NCBI GenBank assembly: GCA_022592435.1
Contig: JABYQS010000124.1
Location: forward strand, 1 to 64,000
Length of the DNA: 64,000 nucleotides
Origin: Cerioporus squamosus
Lineage: Eukaryota > Basidiomycota > Agaricomycetes > Polyporales > Polyporaceae
Direction of reading: 5' to 3'
Shown piece by piece: positions 35,569 to 46,770 of the stretch. The first letter of the stretch is position 1; the number at the start of each line of letters is the position of its first letter. The position numbers were made by a program, and so were the translations under genes. The notes beneath the pieces are model-generated. The model searched no databases. It was not told where the DNA came from and saw nothing but the letters and a program-made list of their open reading frames with translations.

Positions 35569-35876
35569 GCACGACGCACACATCGCAGCAAGACAAGCCA
35601 ACACGACGCGCTGGCATCCAAGAGCAAAAGAAAGATCGCGTTAGCCAGGGGACAGCCGAGGAAGAACGGACGTTTTGTGAGCACGAGAGAACTAGGAGAA
35701 GTAGTGGACAGGGATACGTGGAGAGAATCGGAGCAGGAGAGCACGGAATCGGAGGAGAAGCAGGCGGAAGACGAAGAAGACGCACACACGGTCGAACGGG
35801 AACTCGACATACCGATCCCCGGAGATTTCGATACAGGGGAAACATCCTCACTACTCACCAGCTTCACTACTACCCC

Positions 35877-35880
35877 CTTC
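35877..35880. other. Left junction core CTTC
   Basis: To the left is retrotransposon leader sequence (ACTACCCC); to the right the unit begins CTGGTGGAG. Comparison with the internal junctions limits the shared core to exactly these 4 bases. Confidence 0.8.
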
Positions 35881-36612
35881 CTGGTGGAGATTCGCAGTCC
35901 CTCGGGCGCCAACCTCTGGTCCCGCGCGGGCGCCTTGCCTAATCGGGCATCCGGCCTCCAAAACGCCCGCTTGGCGTTCCCCTGGCCCCTCTCTGCTCTC
36001 CCTGGCCCCCGGAGTGCGCGATCGACGAGCGAGCGGATAATGGGAGGTCGTCCGCATCGTCGGATGTCCCATTCCGGGCGGGATTGGGTCGGAGCTCGAG
36101 GCGGCGGCGTGCCGGGGGACTTGTCGGCCGGCAGAGGACTTACCTAGAAAATTAAAAGCCGTTATTCCTCCTGGCAGTCGAGAGAACCTAGTAAGAAAGC
36201 GGCGTGGTCTATTAGAGGTCCCCAGCGGGACGTGCAAGATGCACGAGTAGTGGGCTTTACAGGTACGCGACTATACATGAATATGAGCTATGGGCATGAG
36301 GTCGTGAATGGAATGAATGTTCGGGCGGCGCGAGGGCGCGAGGACGAGTGCCGCCGTGTGAACGAGAACGGGGAAGGCGCGGCATCCGTGTAATCGTAAG
36401 GACACGAAGGGCGGCTCAATACTGGAGCCTTTCGTGGTCGGATGGTCGTCAAGAAAGTGAGTGTGGGGTGTAGTTACAAAGGAGTGGTGGATGGGCGGGA
36501 GAGGACGCCCTGTTGGGGGGTGCATGGGACTGCTGAATGCTGGTCAGCATGCCGGCACTGCAGGAGAACGGGGACATCGTACTCACCTCACCGAAAGTGA
36601 CGGTCTGCACGA
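35881..36612. other. Non-coding left end of unit 1
   Basis: About 730 bp between the core and the SAP gene stop. It carries GC-rich short inverted stretches such as GGCGCCAACC...GCGGGCGCC (35905-35933) and no credible gene. Copies are at 44106-44837 and 52418-53149. It should hold the SAP gene 3' UTR and any recombination arms. Confidence 0.5.
35889..35905 (+). repeat. Subterminal inverted repeat, left copy
   Basis: GATTCGCAGTCCCTCGG at 35889-35905 matches the reverse complement of 44067-44083 at 14 of 17 positions (GATTnnCAGTCCCnCGG). The left copy begins 12 bases from the start of the core and the right copy 22 bases from its end. The pair repeats in units 2 and 3. It may be the recombinase or SAP-protein binding arm; this is inference. 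Confidence 0.5.
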
Positions 36613-38545
36613 TCAAGCATCGAACTCCAGCTGCGGGTCCGAGTCGTCTGGCTCGGGCTGCGGGCAGAGCGGGCGGACAAGCTCCCACTGCCGCGCGACA
36701 TCCTCGTAGTCGCAGAGGAGCTTGCGCCACTTGACAGCGATGGCCTGCTTCTTCTTACAGACGTAGCTCTTCCCGTCCTTCTTGTAGCTGAAGCGACCAT
36801 GGGCGTCGGGGCGGGTGAGGTCGCCCCCGAAGAACCAGAGCGCCGCCGCGGCGTCCCTGTTGTCGTCTGTCTTGCGTCCGCCTTGTAGAGCGTCGAGGAT
36901 CTTCTGAAAGTTGAGATGTTTGCCTTCCTCGTCAGTGTACTTCGCCCAGAACGCGTCTTCCGAATCGAATCGTTCGCGTTCCAAGACTAGAAACTGGACA
37001 TATGGATCAGAATGAGTAGTAGATGGGAAGTCACTGACTACGCACCCTCCAGTTACCCCACTTCACCCGGACGAGGTCCCATGCATGCTGCTTGATGCCG
37101 ACTCGCTTTTTATAGAACCGCTCCCAATGTTTGATGGGTATGCCACGGCCGTTGACGGTGAGGAGATCCGAGTCGTGCCACTCCCGGAAGAGCCGCGGGA
37201 GGTCGTTGGCGAAGCTCACCTTCGGCGGACTCGGCACCTGGGTCCTGTCGAACGCGAGCTCCTCGCCGTCGAGGTCGAAGATCCGCAGGTTACCGGGCGG
37301 TATCTCCTCTCGCGGGATGGTGATGCGCGAAGGGATAAGAGGCTGAGGTGAGTGAGAGGTTGCGACGGCTCGGCAGGTGTTCGTTGGTGGAACTTGAGGA
37401 GGTACGACGAGGCTTACATCGAAGCCCCCGTTCAACGTCGTGCTGATTGCCCCGGGAACGGCGACCAGTGCAGATGACGGTGGGTACGCGAGATGAGGTG
37501 GGTACGCAAGATGAGAGCTGATGTTGGCGGGGTGACCCGGAGCGTGCGAGAAAGAAAAGCCGCCAGGATGTCGTCCAGATGAGACCATCGTCTCGAGATG
37601 GGACATCTGAGACCGCATGGCCCCAAACTGGCTGTGCAGTTCCCGGTTAATGGTAATCATCTGTCGCTCGAGTCGTCGGATGGCCTGGTGATATGATACC
37701 ATGTGTCAGATCTGGGACGTAGCGCGTGAGTGCGCGCAACGCCTACTTACCTTGGGTACTATTGTCTTGCTCTGGTGCTCCCTGTCTGCGCTCCCGACAT
37801 CTGCTTGTGTCTCCTCACTGAGTGCTGTCATAGTGACTGGGTCTAGACTTGTATTGCCTTCAGGGACCTGAGCCGCGGTGTCCGTCTGCGCCGCGTTGCG
37901 CTTGCGCAAGACTGCGGTGGCCTATGACAATGTGGGAACTGGGTAGCGTTTTGGGAATCGTGACTCTGACTATTGGCACTCACCCACGCATCGTTCGCAG
38001 CTTCTCTGTGCTCAGACAACTGGACTATTGGCCTCGTCTCGTAACCGCCCTTCTTGGGCTGGAAGGTAAGCTCAGCTTCTCGCTCTCCGAAAACCTCGAG
38101 GGTACGCGCGGCAGTGTGGTCTTTGGTCGCGGTTTTCTTGGATATATCCCCTCTCTGACGCCTTCGCGCCGGGAAGAGTATACTGCATTTGTTTGATCCA
38201 TAGTCAGCCGAAGGCTCACGTCTGACATGCTGGCAGATCCAAGGCGTACCTGTTCCATTCATCTGGATTCTCCGAGAACTTGCGCAGGCGTTCGATCAAC
38301 TCCGCTTGCTTGCCTGACTTGGTGAGACCAAAGGACGCCAGGTGGTTCTTCAGTTCTGCGACTTTCGGCGGCGGTTTGCTGGGACTGGTAAGCTCCTAAC
38401 CGCGTGAAAGCTTTGAATACTCGACTCACATCTTCAACTCGAATGTCTTGAACTGACGATCATCTCGATTGATGCTCTGACCTGGACATGGCAAGGTAAG
38501 TATGTCGCAATCCCTGCGCGACCCCCCTTCATTATTGAATGACAT
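36613..38545 (-). CDS. SAP-domain accessory protein, unit 1
   Basis: Six exons (38545-38430, 38384-38250, 38182-37984, 37921-37751, 37684-37046, 36993-36613) join to 546 residues. Residues 47-75 (VAELKNHLASFGL ... GKQAELIERLRKF) are a clear SAP domain, a helix-extended-helix that binds AT-rich or structured DNA. A basic linker follows, then a heptad-like helix around AIRRLERQMITINREL that could dimerise, a low-complexity Pro/Tyr segment, and a conserved-looking C-terminal domain rich in Trp (HWERFYKKRVGIKQHAWDLV; VKWGNWRFLVLERERF; ALWFFGGDL) that I do not recognise. The gene diverges from the recombinase gene across 165 bp, so the two are probably co-regulated. Likely role: binding element ends or circle DNA (inference). 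The start at 38545 is the first ATG in the exon and splices in phase. Confidence 0.78.
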
Positions 38546-38710
38546 AGTGTACAAGTTGGAGAGTAGTCTGACCGAGCTCGCCCCCTGATAATCCCTCGCC
38601 TGTGGCCTCCGATCATCCGACTAAATTAGGATTTACCCGCCTCAGCCACAGCGTTCCCACTGACCTGCCATTCTCCCTTCACCACTGTTACTCGTACTTG
38701 ACTGCACACG
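38546..38710. promoter_or_regulatory. 165-bp bidirectional promoter, SAP and recombinase genes
   Basis: The two start codons face apart with only 165 bp between them; the same spacing recurs at 46771-46935 and 55083-55247. It contains a TAAATTAGGATTTA-type AT-rich patch near 38620-38635. Shared control is inferred from spacing. Confidence 0.55.
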
Positions 38711-40451
38711 ATGGCCGACCGGCTCAAGGGTATCTCTGTGTCTCGGGAGTCGGTCGCATGGGCCGAGATTGAGGATGACGTTGCAGCTGAAAGAGAGTCC
38801 ATGGAGGCCGCCAACGAGATCGACGACGAGATTGCCAACGACCCATCATATTTGCGTCCACCCTCCCCAACCTCTCGGAAGAAAGCGAAGACTGCGAACA
38901 TGAGCAACCTCGAGAAGGCGATTGAGAAGGCATCCGAACACGTCGTTGTTCCGGGCACGGCGAACGAGTATCGCAAGTAAGTCACTTCATTGCTTGGCGC
39001 CGCTTACTCAGACTGGGGATCTTAGGCTGACCTTTCACGCAGTCTCTGGAAGACGTTTACCGAATTTTGCGTAGAGTATGGTTTCATCGAGGAAGAGCAG
39101 ATGGCGGACGCATTCTGGAAGACACTTCCGCCGCAAACTCCAGTGTGGGTCACTGCATGGATTATGTCAAAGTGCGTCAGAACATTCACCGAGTCCTACT
39201 CTCTTCAGTAACAGGCTCACATTCCACCACATTGACAGGGCAGATGATATCGATCTCGTCACTGGAAATCAGAAAGATCTAAGTATCGAGCGCGTCTCAT
39301 ATGCACGCGCCCAGAAGATGAGGGCCGCCATCAGCCACAAGTTCGGGCGCGGCTTCAAGATTGGCTCGCAGATGTGGGGTGAGCACCCCCTCCTACCGGG
39401 CACGTTCTACGGCAACCCGTCACTCTCTGTTGTCGTCTCGGAGTACATGATTAGCTTGCGCCGGCGGAAGGTATGCACACTGCACCCATGGCCGATCCCA
39501 TGACCGGCAAGTTACTGATCTATTCATTTGCTATTCTAAGGTGCGTAGCGGCGGCGAGGTTGTGACAAGTGCACGAGCGATGGACCATCTCATCATGAAG
39601 GAGCTTTACGAGTACAACTTGAAGTATCCTCGGGTGTCGGAGTCCCGCCCTCTCAAGCGCAAGGGCGATCACGCGTCGGAATGGGGCGGGTATAAGACGC
39701 GGGTCATGATGACAGCGTCATATACCATTTCAATGAAGTGCTTACTGCGCTACGATGAAACCCTTCGTATCATGTGGCAAGATATCGAGTTCTGTAAGGT
39801 GAACGGCCATAGTTGCGTCAGGCTCAAGCTCCCTTTCCGGAAGACACATCAACTAGGAGGTGAGTTGATGCAACTGTGCGCTCGAGGCCCAATGAACTGA
39901 CCATCAACAGAGATATATCCTTTCTTGATATATGAAGACCGTGATCGTCCTTGGATGTGTCCCGTTGTAGCACTCGCAGAGTGGTGGTTGCTGTGCCGCG
40001 AGATGGGTGTCGAGAGGACCGGCTACGTTTTTCGTTCTCGCCGTCATGGCAGCGACGAAATCAGTGCCTTCGCACATGCGCGCATGGTACGTGATTATCT
40101 TGACATGATCACAATGTCCCTCCCGCTGATTGTTCTTCGTAGTCGAACAAAGCATTCCTACAGTGCTTCCGCAACAACCTCATCGACATCGGAGTGGACC
40201 CCCGCTCGTATGGAACTCATTCCTTCCGCCGTGGAGGATGCCAATATCTCCATACCGAGCTGCGGTGGGACTTCCGCAAGATTTGCGATTGGGGAGGTTG
40301 GGCGGAAGATTTTGATCATCCGACAACGATCTTCAAGTATTTGCTTTCATGGGTTGACAAACCTTCCGGACGACGAGAGGACTACCTAAACCCAGATCGC
40401 GAGGAGCAGGAGCCATGCTCCAGGTGTGGTCGCACTTGTCCATGCTTCTGA
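38711..40451 (+). CDS. Tyrosine recombinase, unit 1
   Basis: Six exons (38711-38976, 39043-39171, 39239-39470, 39541-39859, 39911-40086, 40143-40451) give 476 residues. Residues 80-240 are helical and fit a core-binding domain (LWKTFTEFCVEYGF ... YARAQKMRAAISHKF). The catalytic domain has the first Arg in KCLLRYDETLR (about R279), HSFRRGG (H400, R403), WGGW (W427) and the nucleophile in IFKYLLSW (Y440), so the R-H-R-W-Y set is complete. The C terminus CSRCGRTCPC is a small Cys cluster, perhaps zinc-binding. I see no GCR1_C domain of classical Cryptons and no Starship captain (DUF3435) signature. It should cut and rejoin DNA at the CTTC core through a 3'-phosphotyrosine. Confidence 0.88.
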
Positions 40452-40519
40452 AATGTGATGTCATATGCATTGTTTGTTCTGCTACTATACAAGTACAAGA
40501 AGGTTGTGTCGAGATGATA

Positions 40520-43154
40520 CTAGTCTACTGTGAGATCAATGACATCCTCTGGTTCTTCAGCAAGATCTATGATATACAATTTACGAGCGCGACGTGGGCG
40601 CGGTGTGGGAGAAGGAACAGTCAGATCAATGATATCGTCAAGAACTTCCGGTATTTCTAGCGCATACTGGGGTGCTTCGAGAGCGGCAGTAGACGCGCCA
40701 GTGCGCGGAGACATGGAGGACATGGCGGGGTGCAGCGAGGACATGGGTGCACTGGTGCGCGAAGACATCGAGGACATGGACGCGCCGGTGCGCGTGGACA
40801 TTGAGGATGGGGACGCGCCGATGCGCGTGGACATTGAGGATGTGGCGGGGTGCAGTGAGGACGTGGACGCGCTGGTGCGCGAAGACATGCTGGACGAGGC
40901 GGGGTGCAGCGAGGACGAGGCAGGGTGCAGCGAGGACGTGCCAGCATGTGCCGACAGTTGAGACGAGGTAGAAGGGGGGGTAAGCGAAAAGTATGAGTAC
41001 AGGGCTGTAAGCGGAGACGGTGTGGCCGCGCCGTGGTGCTGGGTCAATACAGACCCACTCGTGCGCCAGGCCATCGACTTTGTGGGGCGCGAAGATGCGG
41101 ACGCAGATTTGCCAGAGGACACCGGTGATTTGACGGTAGGCGAGGACGAGAGCGCCACTGTGCGCGATGACGATGGAGACGGGATCGTCTGTGACGACGA
41201 CGTGTGCGTGTGCGAAGACGGAGACGGTGGAGACAACGAGTCCAAAGCCGAACTCGGGCTGTCTGTGCGCTGCACGCCTGCACTTCCCTGAGATCGCCGC
41301 GAGCTTGTACACTTCTTCTTTGTCGGTCGTGGCCGCGACACCGGAAGACTAGACGCAGCAACCTAGTATGAAAGGTGAGCATGCTTAGACGTGGTATGAA
41401 TATGAGACGGGACGACATACATTGCCACCCCGCAGGTCGCATCCACCATGGCCATACTTGTAACCGTCAGTCTTGTAGGCTGGTGTGATAAGCCACGGAC
41501 GAGCTCGCTCCAGGATTACGGCGGGAACTCGAGTCGACAGCGACTCCTTGCTCCCTTGAAGCACGTCCTCCTCAGACACTTCTGCTGTCGACGAGTAAGG
41601 CCTGGTTCCATGCAGGGCCGTCGTGGCTGCGTCTCCGAGGCCGGTATCTGTCACCTCCACTTGGCACATCATGTACCCAGATGCTGATAACTTTCCTGCA
41701 GATTCATATGATACGTCGAGAAGCGAACGCGCACGACCAACCTGCACAATAGAGGAGTGAGTGATGATATGGATGTGAGATATGTTGACTAACCTTCGAC
41801 GCGATCCCTTCACGGCTCAGACCCTCACTGAGAAGCATACGTATAAGCTCGCAGGGCCAGAGGGCAGTGCGGAACGTCTTGCGTATTTCAGCTGCGCTCC
41901 CCCAGCCGAAATGCCGCTCACAAGCGGCGCCGAGCTGTCCAAAATCGATAGGTCGTGGCCGGAGGACAGCGTCATATGAAGTGTTCGCAAGGAGGACTGG
42001 GGAAGCAAGGAGCCTCGCAGCTTCGAGCTTAGGGAACGTGGGAGGGATATTGGCGGCAAGTTGTGGATGCTTGCGGCCGATGTAGCCATGTGGATCGTCG
42101 CGAAGTCGCGACCGGACCTGGTCACGCCAGACGACCAGATACTGAGCTAGCTGCTCATCATTGTACGTGTCGAGAGCTCGCCGAAGGGTACGGCCAAGCC
42201 CATAGCGGGCCAAGCCTTCTGCGACCTTCGGGCCGCAGTTGCGAAGTCCCTCCTGATTGAGCCAACATCAGACGAGTTCGTCGAGCCTCGGACAGGGCAA
42301 GGCTGCTTACCTGATCGTAATCGCACCCTACCAACAGCGCGAAGAGGAATAAGTCGTCGGTTGACAACCCAGTCTTATCGAGTATGTTGGTTCTCCGATA
42401 GACCGATACCTTGTCAGAGCCGGTCCGCTTGAAGCTAGGACTGTAGATAGGGTGAGCAGACGACCTGGGATGTCTGATGATAACAACATACTTGCGAATG
42501 ACAACGGTAGCTCCGAAGACAAGTGTGTCGCTGTCGTCGGTCATAACAGCGTCAATGAGACCGAGCGAGGCCATCCTTGACAGCTCAGCCTCTGCTTCGC
42601 CGGCAGCCTGAAAGACGGGCGGGAATGAGTACGGGCGATATTTCCATCGACAAACGCTCACCTCGAGCCATCCGAATCCAAAGGCTTCGACCATACGTCG
42701 CAGCCCATCAGTTAACCATACTTCTGCTGGCTTGACCTGTTTACCCCTTTTGTAGGTCGGACGCTGGCGACCGTCGGCAACGAACACGGCGTGTATGGGT
42801 CTTTCCGCGAGCATCGCAAGGCGAGAGAACATATGACGCAGTTGACAGTTCTCTCCGCTCTGTGGATAGCTGGAGGATAACGCATGAAGCATCGTATGAA
42901 TCCATATACTACGATTTCAGTGGTGACGATCAGACAAGCTAGTATACAGACGACATAAGAGCCACATACCTAGCGTCAATACCGAGATAGTAAAGCCTCT
43001 CAGGCCGGGTACCCTCGAATCCCTCCCGTATCGTGAGCGTGCGCAGCGACCAAGTTTCCGACGCATCTTCGACAAGCTGGAGGGTGGGCAGTATGAGATT
43101 TGGAATCTACAGACAGTCATACAGACATACTTTCCAAAGGCCCGCTATTCCCAT
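40520..43154 (-). CDS. GEN1/XPG-type structure-specific nuclease, unit 1
   Basis: Eight exons (43154-43131, 43076-42970, 42908-42662, 42607-42492, 42440-42311, 42252-41794, 41741-41421, 41362-40520) join to 748 residues. The start MGIAGLWK is the XPG_N hallmark. Acidic residues line up with the two-metal site: D42 in GIDASIW, D89 in VADGRQ, E130/E132 in AAGEAEAEL, D151/D153 in MTDDSDTLVFG, D205 in GCDYDQ. A helix-hairpin-helix (EGLRNCGPKVAEGLARYGLG) follows, as in FEN1/GEN1. The long tail has a Ser/Thr/Arg/His minisatellite and ends with three hydrophobic-acidic patches, DIIDLTV, LYIIDLA and DVIDLTVD, that look like SUMO-interaction motifs. It should cut flaps or four-way junctions in DNA. 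The gene converges on the recombinase gene with 68 bp between stops. Confidence 0.87.
40680..40960. repeat. Coding minisatellite in nuclease tail, unit 1
   Basis: Imperfect 30-42 bp repeats (GAGGACATGG / GCGCGAAGACAT / GCGGGGTGCAGCGAGGAC) translate on the leftward strand as SSMSSRTSAST and SSLHPA blocks. The same region in unit 2 (48905-49265) is 87 bp longer, and unit 3 (57217-57500) equals unit 1. All variants keep the frame. Confidence 0.8.
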
Positions 43155-44101
43155 GTTGAATGGAGCAGGTCGAGATTGATGAGACGGACGAAGAGGTGGA
43201 CTGGCTCGAGGATCGTTGCTATTCACGACTGGGCAGTCGACTGGTATAAGAGCAGACGGAAGGATAGGAGCAGAGGGAGGGACAGGAGCAGGCGGGAGGC
43301 GGATGACATGGCGAATAGAGTGCGCGGTAGTGGTGGGATCCGGGAGACTGCAAATCCGGAGAACTGGAAATCTGGGCTGGTGCGAGAGCTGCGACGACGA
43401 GATGGCGGGAGGTTCTGCTGAGGCAAAGCGCCTCGCAGCGAGCTGCGAGCTCTACGATTTGCAGTCCCCGTGCGAACTTTGCAGTCCTTCTGTGCACGTG
43501 CGTGGTCAACAAGGGAGGACGCGCTCAGCGGCGCTGGCTGGTCGCGTACAGTCGCGTACTCGGGCATCGGCCGTCGGCACCCTCTTGGCCGCACCTACGC
43601 CTCTGCGCGTTACGTGTCATCCACTGGCCACCTTCAGCACCGCAGACAGCTCTAGCTTGACTTCCTCCTGCTGTCTACCGCCACGCCGACACGGAGTTGC
43701 CACAGCCAATCTTTTCGTGGACAGTCATTGGCCGCATGGTGAGCACGCGTTCCTCCTTTGGCAAGTACCGTCGTTCTATTGGGATGCGCGTGTACGCGTC
43801 CATACGCCAGCGCTGGAACATGGTTGAACGAGCTGTCTCTTCGGGCATGATCCAGCGCTCCGCCTCATGATTTCACGATACATATCGTAAATGGACAATG
43901 CAAGCCGTGTCGCGCGACTGCCCCGATGCAGTCCGCTGGCAGTCCGCTCTCCATCTCCCCGCCCAGCTAGCGCCATCCCTCTGTCCATCGTTCGGGGTCC
44001 TCCGCCGGCGCACGGACGCTTCGCTTGGCGTCGGCAGGAGACCGGAAAGCCGCTTAAGTCAGCTAGCCGGGGGACTGTTAATCAACCTCACCGCAGCTCT
44101 A
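43155..44101. other. Non-coding right end of unit 1
   Basis: About 950 bp between the nuclease start and the next core. It must contain the nuclease promoter. Open frames exist (for example 43216-43827) but show no domain and are not supported by introns. A short palindrome, ACGAT-acat-ATCGT, lies near 43876. Copies are at 51467-52413 and 59692-60638. Confidence 0.5.
44067..44083 (-). repeat. Subterminal inverted repeat, right copy
   Basis: Partner of the left copy at 35889, read on the opposite strand as GATTAACAGTCCCCCGG. Equivalent copies lie at about 52379-52395 and 60604-60620. Confidence 0.5.
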
Positions 44102-44105
44102 CTTC
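44102..44105. other. Unit 1/2 junction core CTTC
   Basis: The right end of unit 1 (GCAGCTCTA) meets the left end of unit 2 (CTGGTGGAG) through one CTTC, with no extra bases. This is the joint predicted for a circularised element. Confidence 0.8.
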
Positions 44106-44837
44106 CTGGTGGAGATTCGCAGTCCCTCGGGCGCCAACCTCTGGTCCCGCGCGGGCGCCTTGCCTAATCGGGCATCCGGCCTCCAAAACGCCCGCTTGGC
44201 GTTCCCCTGGCCCCTCTCTGCTCTCCCTGGCCCCCGGAGTGCGCGATCGACGAGCGAGCGGATAATGGGAGGTCGTCCGCATCGTCGGATGTCCCATTCC
44301 GGGCGGGATTGGGTCGGAGCTCGAGGCGGCGGCGTGCCGGGGGACTTGTCGGCCGGCAGAGGACTTACCTAGAAAATTAAAAGCCGTTATTCCTCCTGGC
44401 AGTCGAGAGAACCTAGTAAGAAAGCGGCGTGGTCTATTAGAGGTCCCCAGCGGGACGTGCAAGATGCACGAGTAGTGGGCTTTACAGGTACGCGACTATA
44501 CATGAATATGAGCTATGGGCATGAGGTCGTGAATGGAATGAATGTTCGGGCGGCGCGAGGGCGCGAGGACGAGTGCCGCCGTGTGAACGAGAACGGGGAA
44601 GGCGCGGCATCCGTGTAATCGTAAGGACACGAAGGGCGGCTCAATACTGGAGCCTTTCGTGGTCGGATGGTCGTCAAGAAAGTGAGTGTGGGGTGTAGTT
44701 ACAAAGGAGTGGTGGATGGGCGGGAGAGGACGCCCTGTTGGGGGGTGCATGGGACTGCTGAATGCTGGTCAGCATGCCGGCACTGCAGGAGAACGGGGAC
44801 ATCGTACTCACCTCACCGAAAGTGACGGTCTGCACGA

Positions 44838-46770
44838 TCAAGCGTCGAACTCCAGCTGCGGGTCCGAGTCGTCTGGCTCGGGCTGCGGGCAGAGCGGGCG
44901 GACAAGCTCCCACTGCCGCGCGACATCCTCGTAGTCGCAGAGGAGCTTGCGCCACTTGACAGCGATGGCCTGGTTCTTCTTACAGACGTAGCTCTTCCCG
45001 TCCTTCTTGTAGCTGAAGCGACCATGGGCGTCGGGGCGGGTGAGGTCGCCCCCGAAGAACCAGAGCGCCGCCGCGGCGTCCCTGTTGTCGTCTGTCTTGC
45101 GTCCGCCTTGTAGAGCGTCGAGGATCTTCTGAAAGTTGAGATGTTTGCCTTCCTCGTCAGTGTACTTCGCCCAGAACGCGTCTTCCGAATCGAATCGTTC
45201 GCGTTCCAAGACTAGAAACTGGACATATGGATCAGAATGAGTAGTAGATGGGCAGTCACTGACTACGCACCCTCCAGTTACCCCACTTCACCCGGACGAG
45301 GTCCCATGCATGCTGCTTGATGCCGACTCGCTTTTTATAGAACCGCTCCCAATGTTTGATGGGTATGCCACGGCCGTTGACGGTGAGGAGATCCGAGTCG
45401 TGCCACTCCCGGAAGAGCCGCGGGAGGTCGTTGGCGAAGCTCACCTTCGGCGGACTCGGCACCTGGGTCCTGTCGAACGCGAGCTCCTCGCCGTCGAGGT
45501 CGAAGATCCGCAGGTTACCGGGCGGTATCTCCTCTCGCGGGATGGTGATGCGCGAAGGGATAAGAGGCTGAGGTGAGTGAGAGGTTGCGACGGCTCGGCA
45601 GGTGTTCGTTGGTGGAACTTGAGGAGGTACGACGAGGCTTACATCGAAGCCCCCGTTCAACGTCGTGCTGATTGCCCCGGGAACGGCGACCAGTGCAGAT
45701 GACGGTGGGTACGCGAGATGAGGTGGGTACGCAAGATGAGAGCTGATGTTGGCGGGGTGACCCGGAGCGTGCGAGAAAGAAAAGCCGCCAGGATGTCGTC
45801 CAGATGAGACCATCGTCTCGAGATGGGACATCTGAGACCGCATGGCCCCAAACTGGCTGTGCAGTTCCCGGTTAATGGTAATCATCTGTCGCTCGAGTCG
45901 TCGGATGGCCTGGTGATATGATACCATGTGTCAGATCTGGGACGTAGCGCGTGAGTGCGCGCAACGCCTACTTACCTTGGGTACTATTGTCTTGCTCTGG
46001 TGCTCCCTGTCTGCGCTCCCGACATCTGCTTGTGTCTCCTCACTGAGTGCTGTCATAGTGACTGGGTCTAGACTTGTATTGCCTTCAGGGACCTGAGCCG
46101 CGGTGTCCGTCTGCGCCGCGTTGCGCTTGCGCAAGACTGCGGTGGCCTATGACAATGTGGGAACTGGGTAGCGTTTTGGGAATCGTGACTCTGACTATTG
46201 GCACTCACCCACGCATCGTTCGCAGCTTCTCTGTGCTCAGACAACTGGACTATTGGCCTCGTCTCGTAACCGCCCTTCTTGGGCTGGAAGGTAAGCTCAG
46301 CTTCTCGCTCTCCGAAAACCTCGAGGGTACGCGCGGCAGTGTGGTCTTTGGTCGCGGTTTTCTTGGATATATCCCCTCTCTGACGCCTTCGCGCCGGGAA
46401 GAGTATACTGCATTTGTTTGATCCATAGTCAGCCGAAGGCTCACGTCTGACATGCTGGCAGATCCAAGGCGTACCTGTTCCATTCATCTGGATTCTCCGA
46501 GAACTTGCGCAGGCGTTCGATCAACTCCGCTTGCTTGCCTGACTTGGTGAGACCAAAGGACGCCAGGTGGTTCTTCAGTTCTGCGACTTTCGGCGGCGGT
46601 TTGCTGGGACTGGTAAGCTCCTAACCGCGTGAAAGCTTTGAATACTCGACTCACATCTTCAACTCGAATGTCTTGAACTGACGATCATCTCGATTGATGC
46701 TCTGACCTGGACATGGCAAGGTAAGTATGTCGCAATCCCTGCGCGACCCCCCTTCATTATTGAATGACAT
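44838..46770 (-). CDS. SAP-domain accessory protein, unit 2
   Basis: Same six-exon structure and length (546 aa) as the unit 1 copy, displaced 8225 bp. One replacement is visible: Asn where unit 1 has the third Lys of CKKKQAIAVKW; unit 3 shares the Asn. SAP domain and splice sites are unchanged, so it is presumed functional. Confidence 0.78.

Larger units (their letters stand above)
35877..44101. mobile_element. Unit 1 of the SAP-recombinase-XPG element
   Basis: An 8225-bp unit. Non-coding left end 35877-36612, SAP gene 36613-38545 (-), shared promoter gap 38546-38710, recombinase 38711-40451 (+), 68-bp convergent gap, nuclease 40520-43154 (-), non-coding right end 43155-44101. Compared with units 2 and 3 it has private bases near 36622, 36752 and 37029. 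All three genes are open. Confidence 0.9.

Noticed and set aside
40530..40961. 143-residue rightward Asp/Glu-rich frame (and copies at 48755 and 57067)
   Set aside because: It is the mirror of the nuclease tail minisatellite. The leftward frame is linked by in-phase splicing to the XPG domain, whereas the rightward one has no domain or partner exon.
43077..43130. A 24-nt first intron in the nuclease gene (acceptor at CTGTAG)
   Set aside because: Too short to splice. The 54-nt alternative ending CTCCAG is in frame and gives the expected MGIAGLWKL...GIDASIW start of XPG_N.
43216..43827. 203-residue rightward frame in the right end of each unit
   Set aside because: No recognisable domain, no intron support, low-complexity Arg/Ser/Gly content; it overlaps the expected nuclease promoter.
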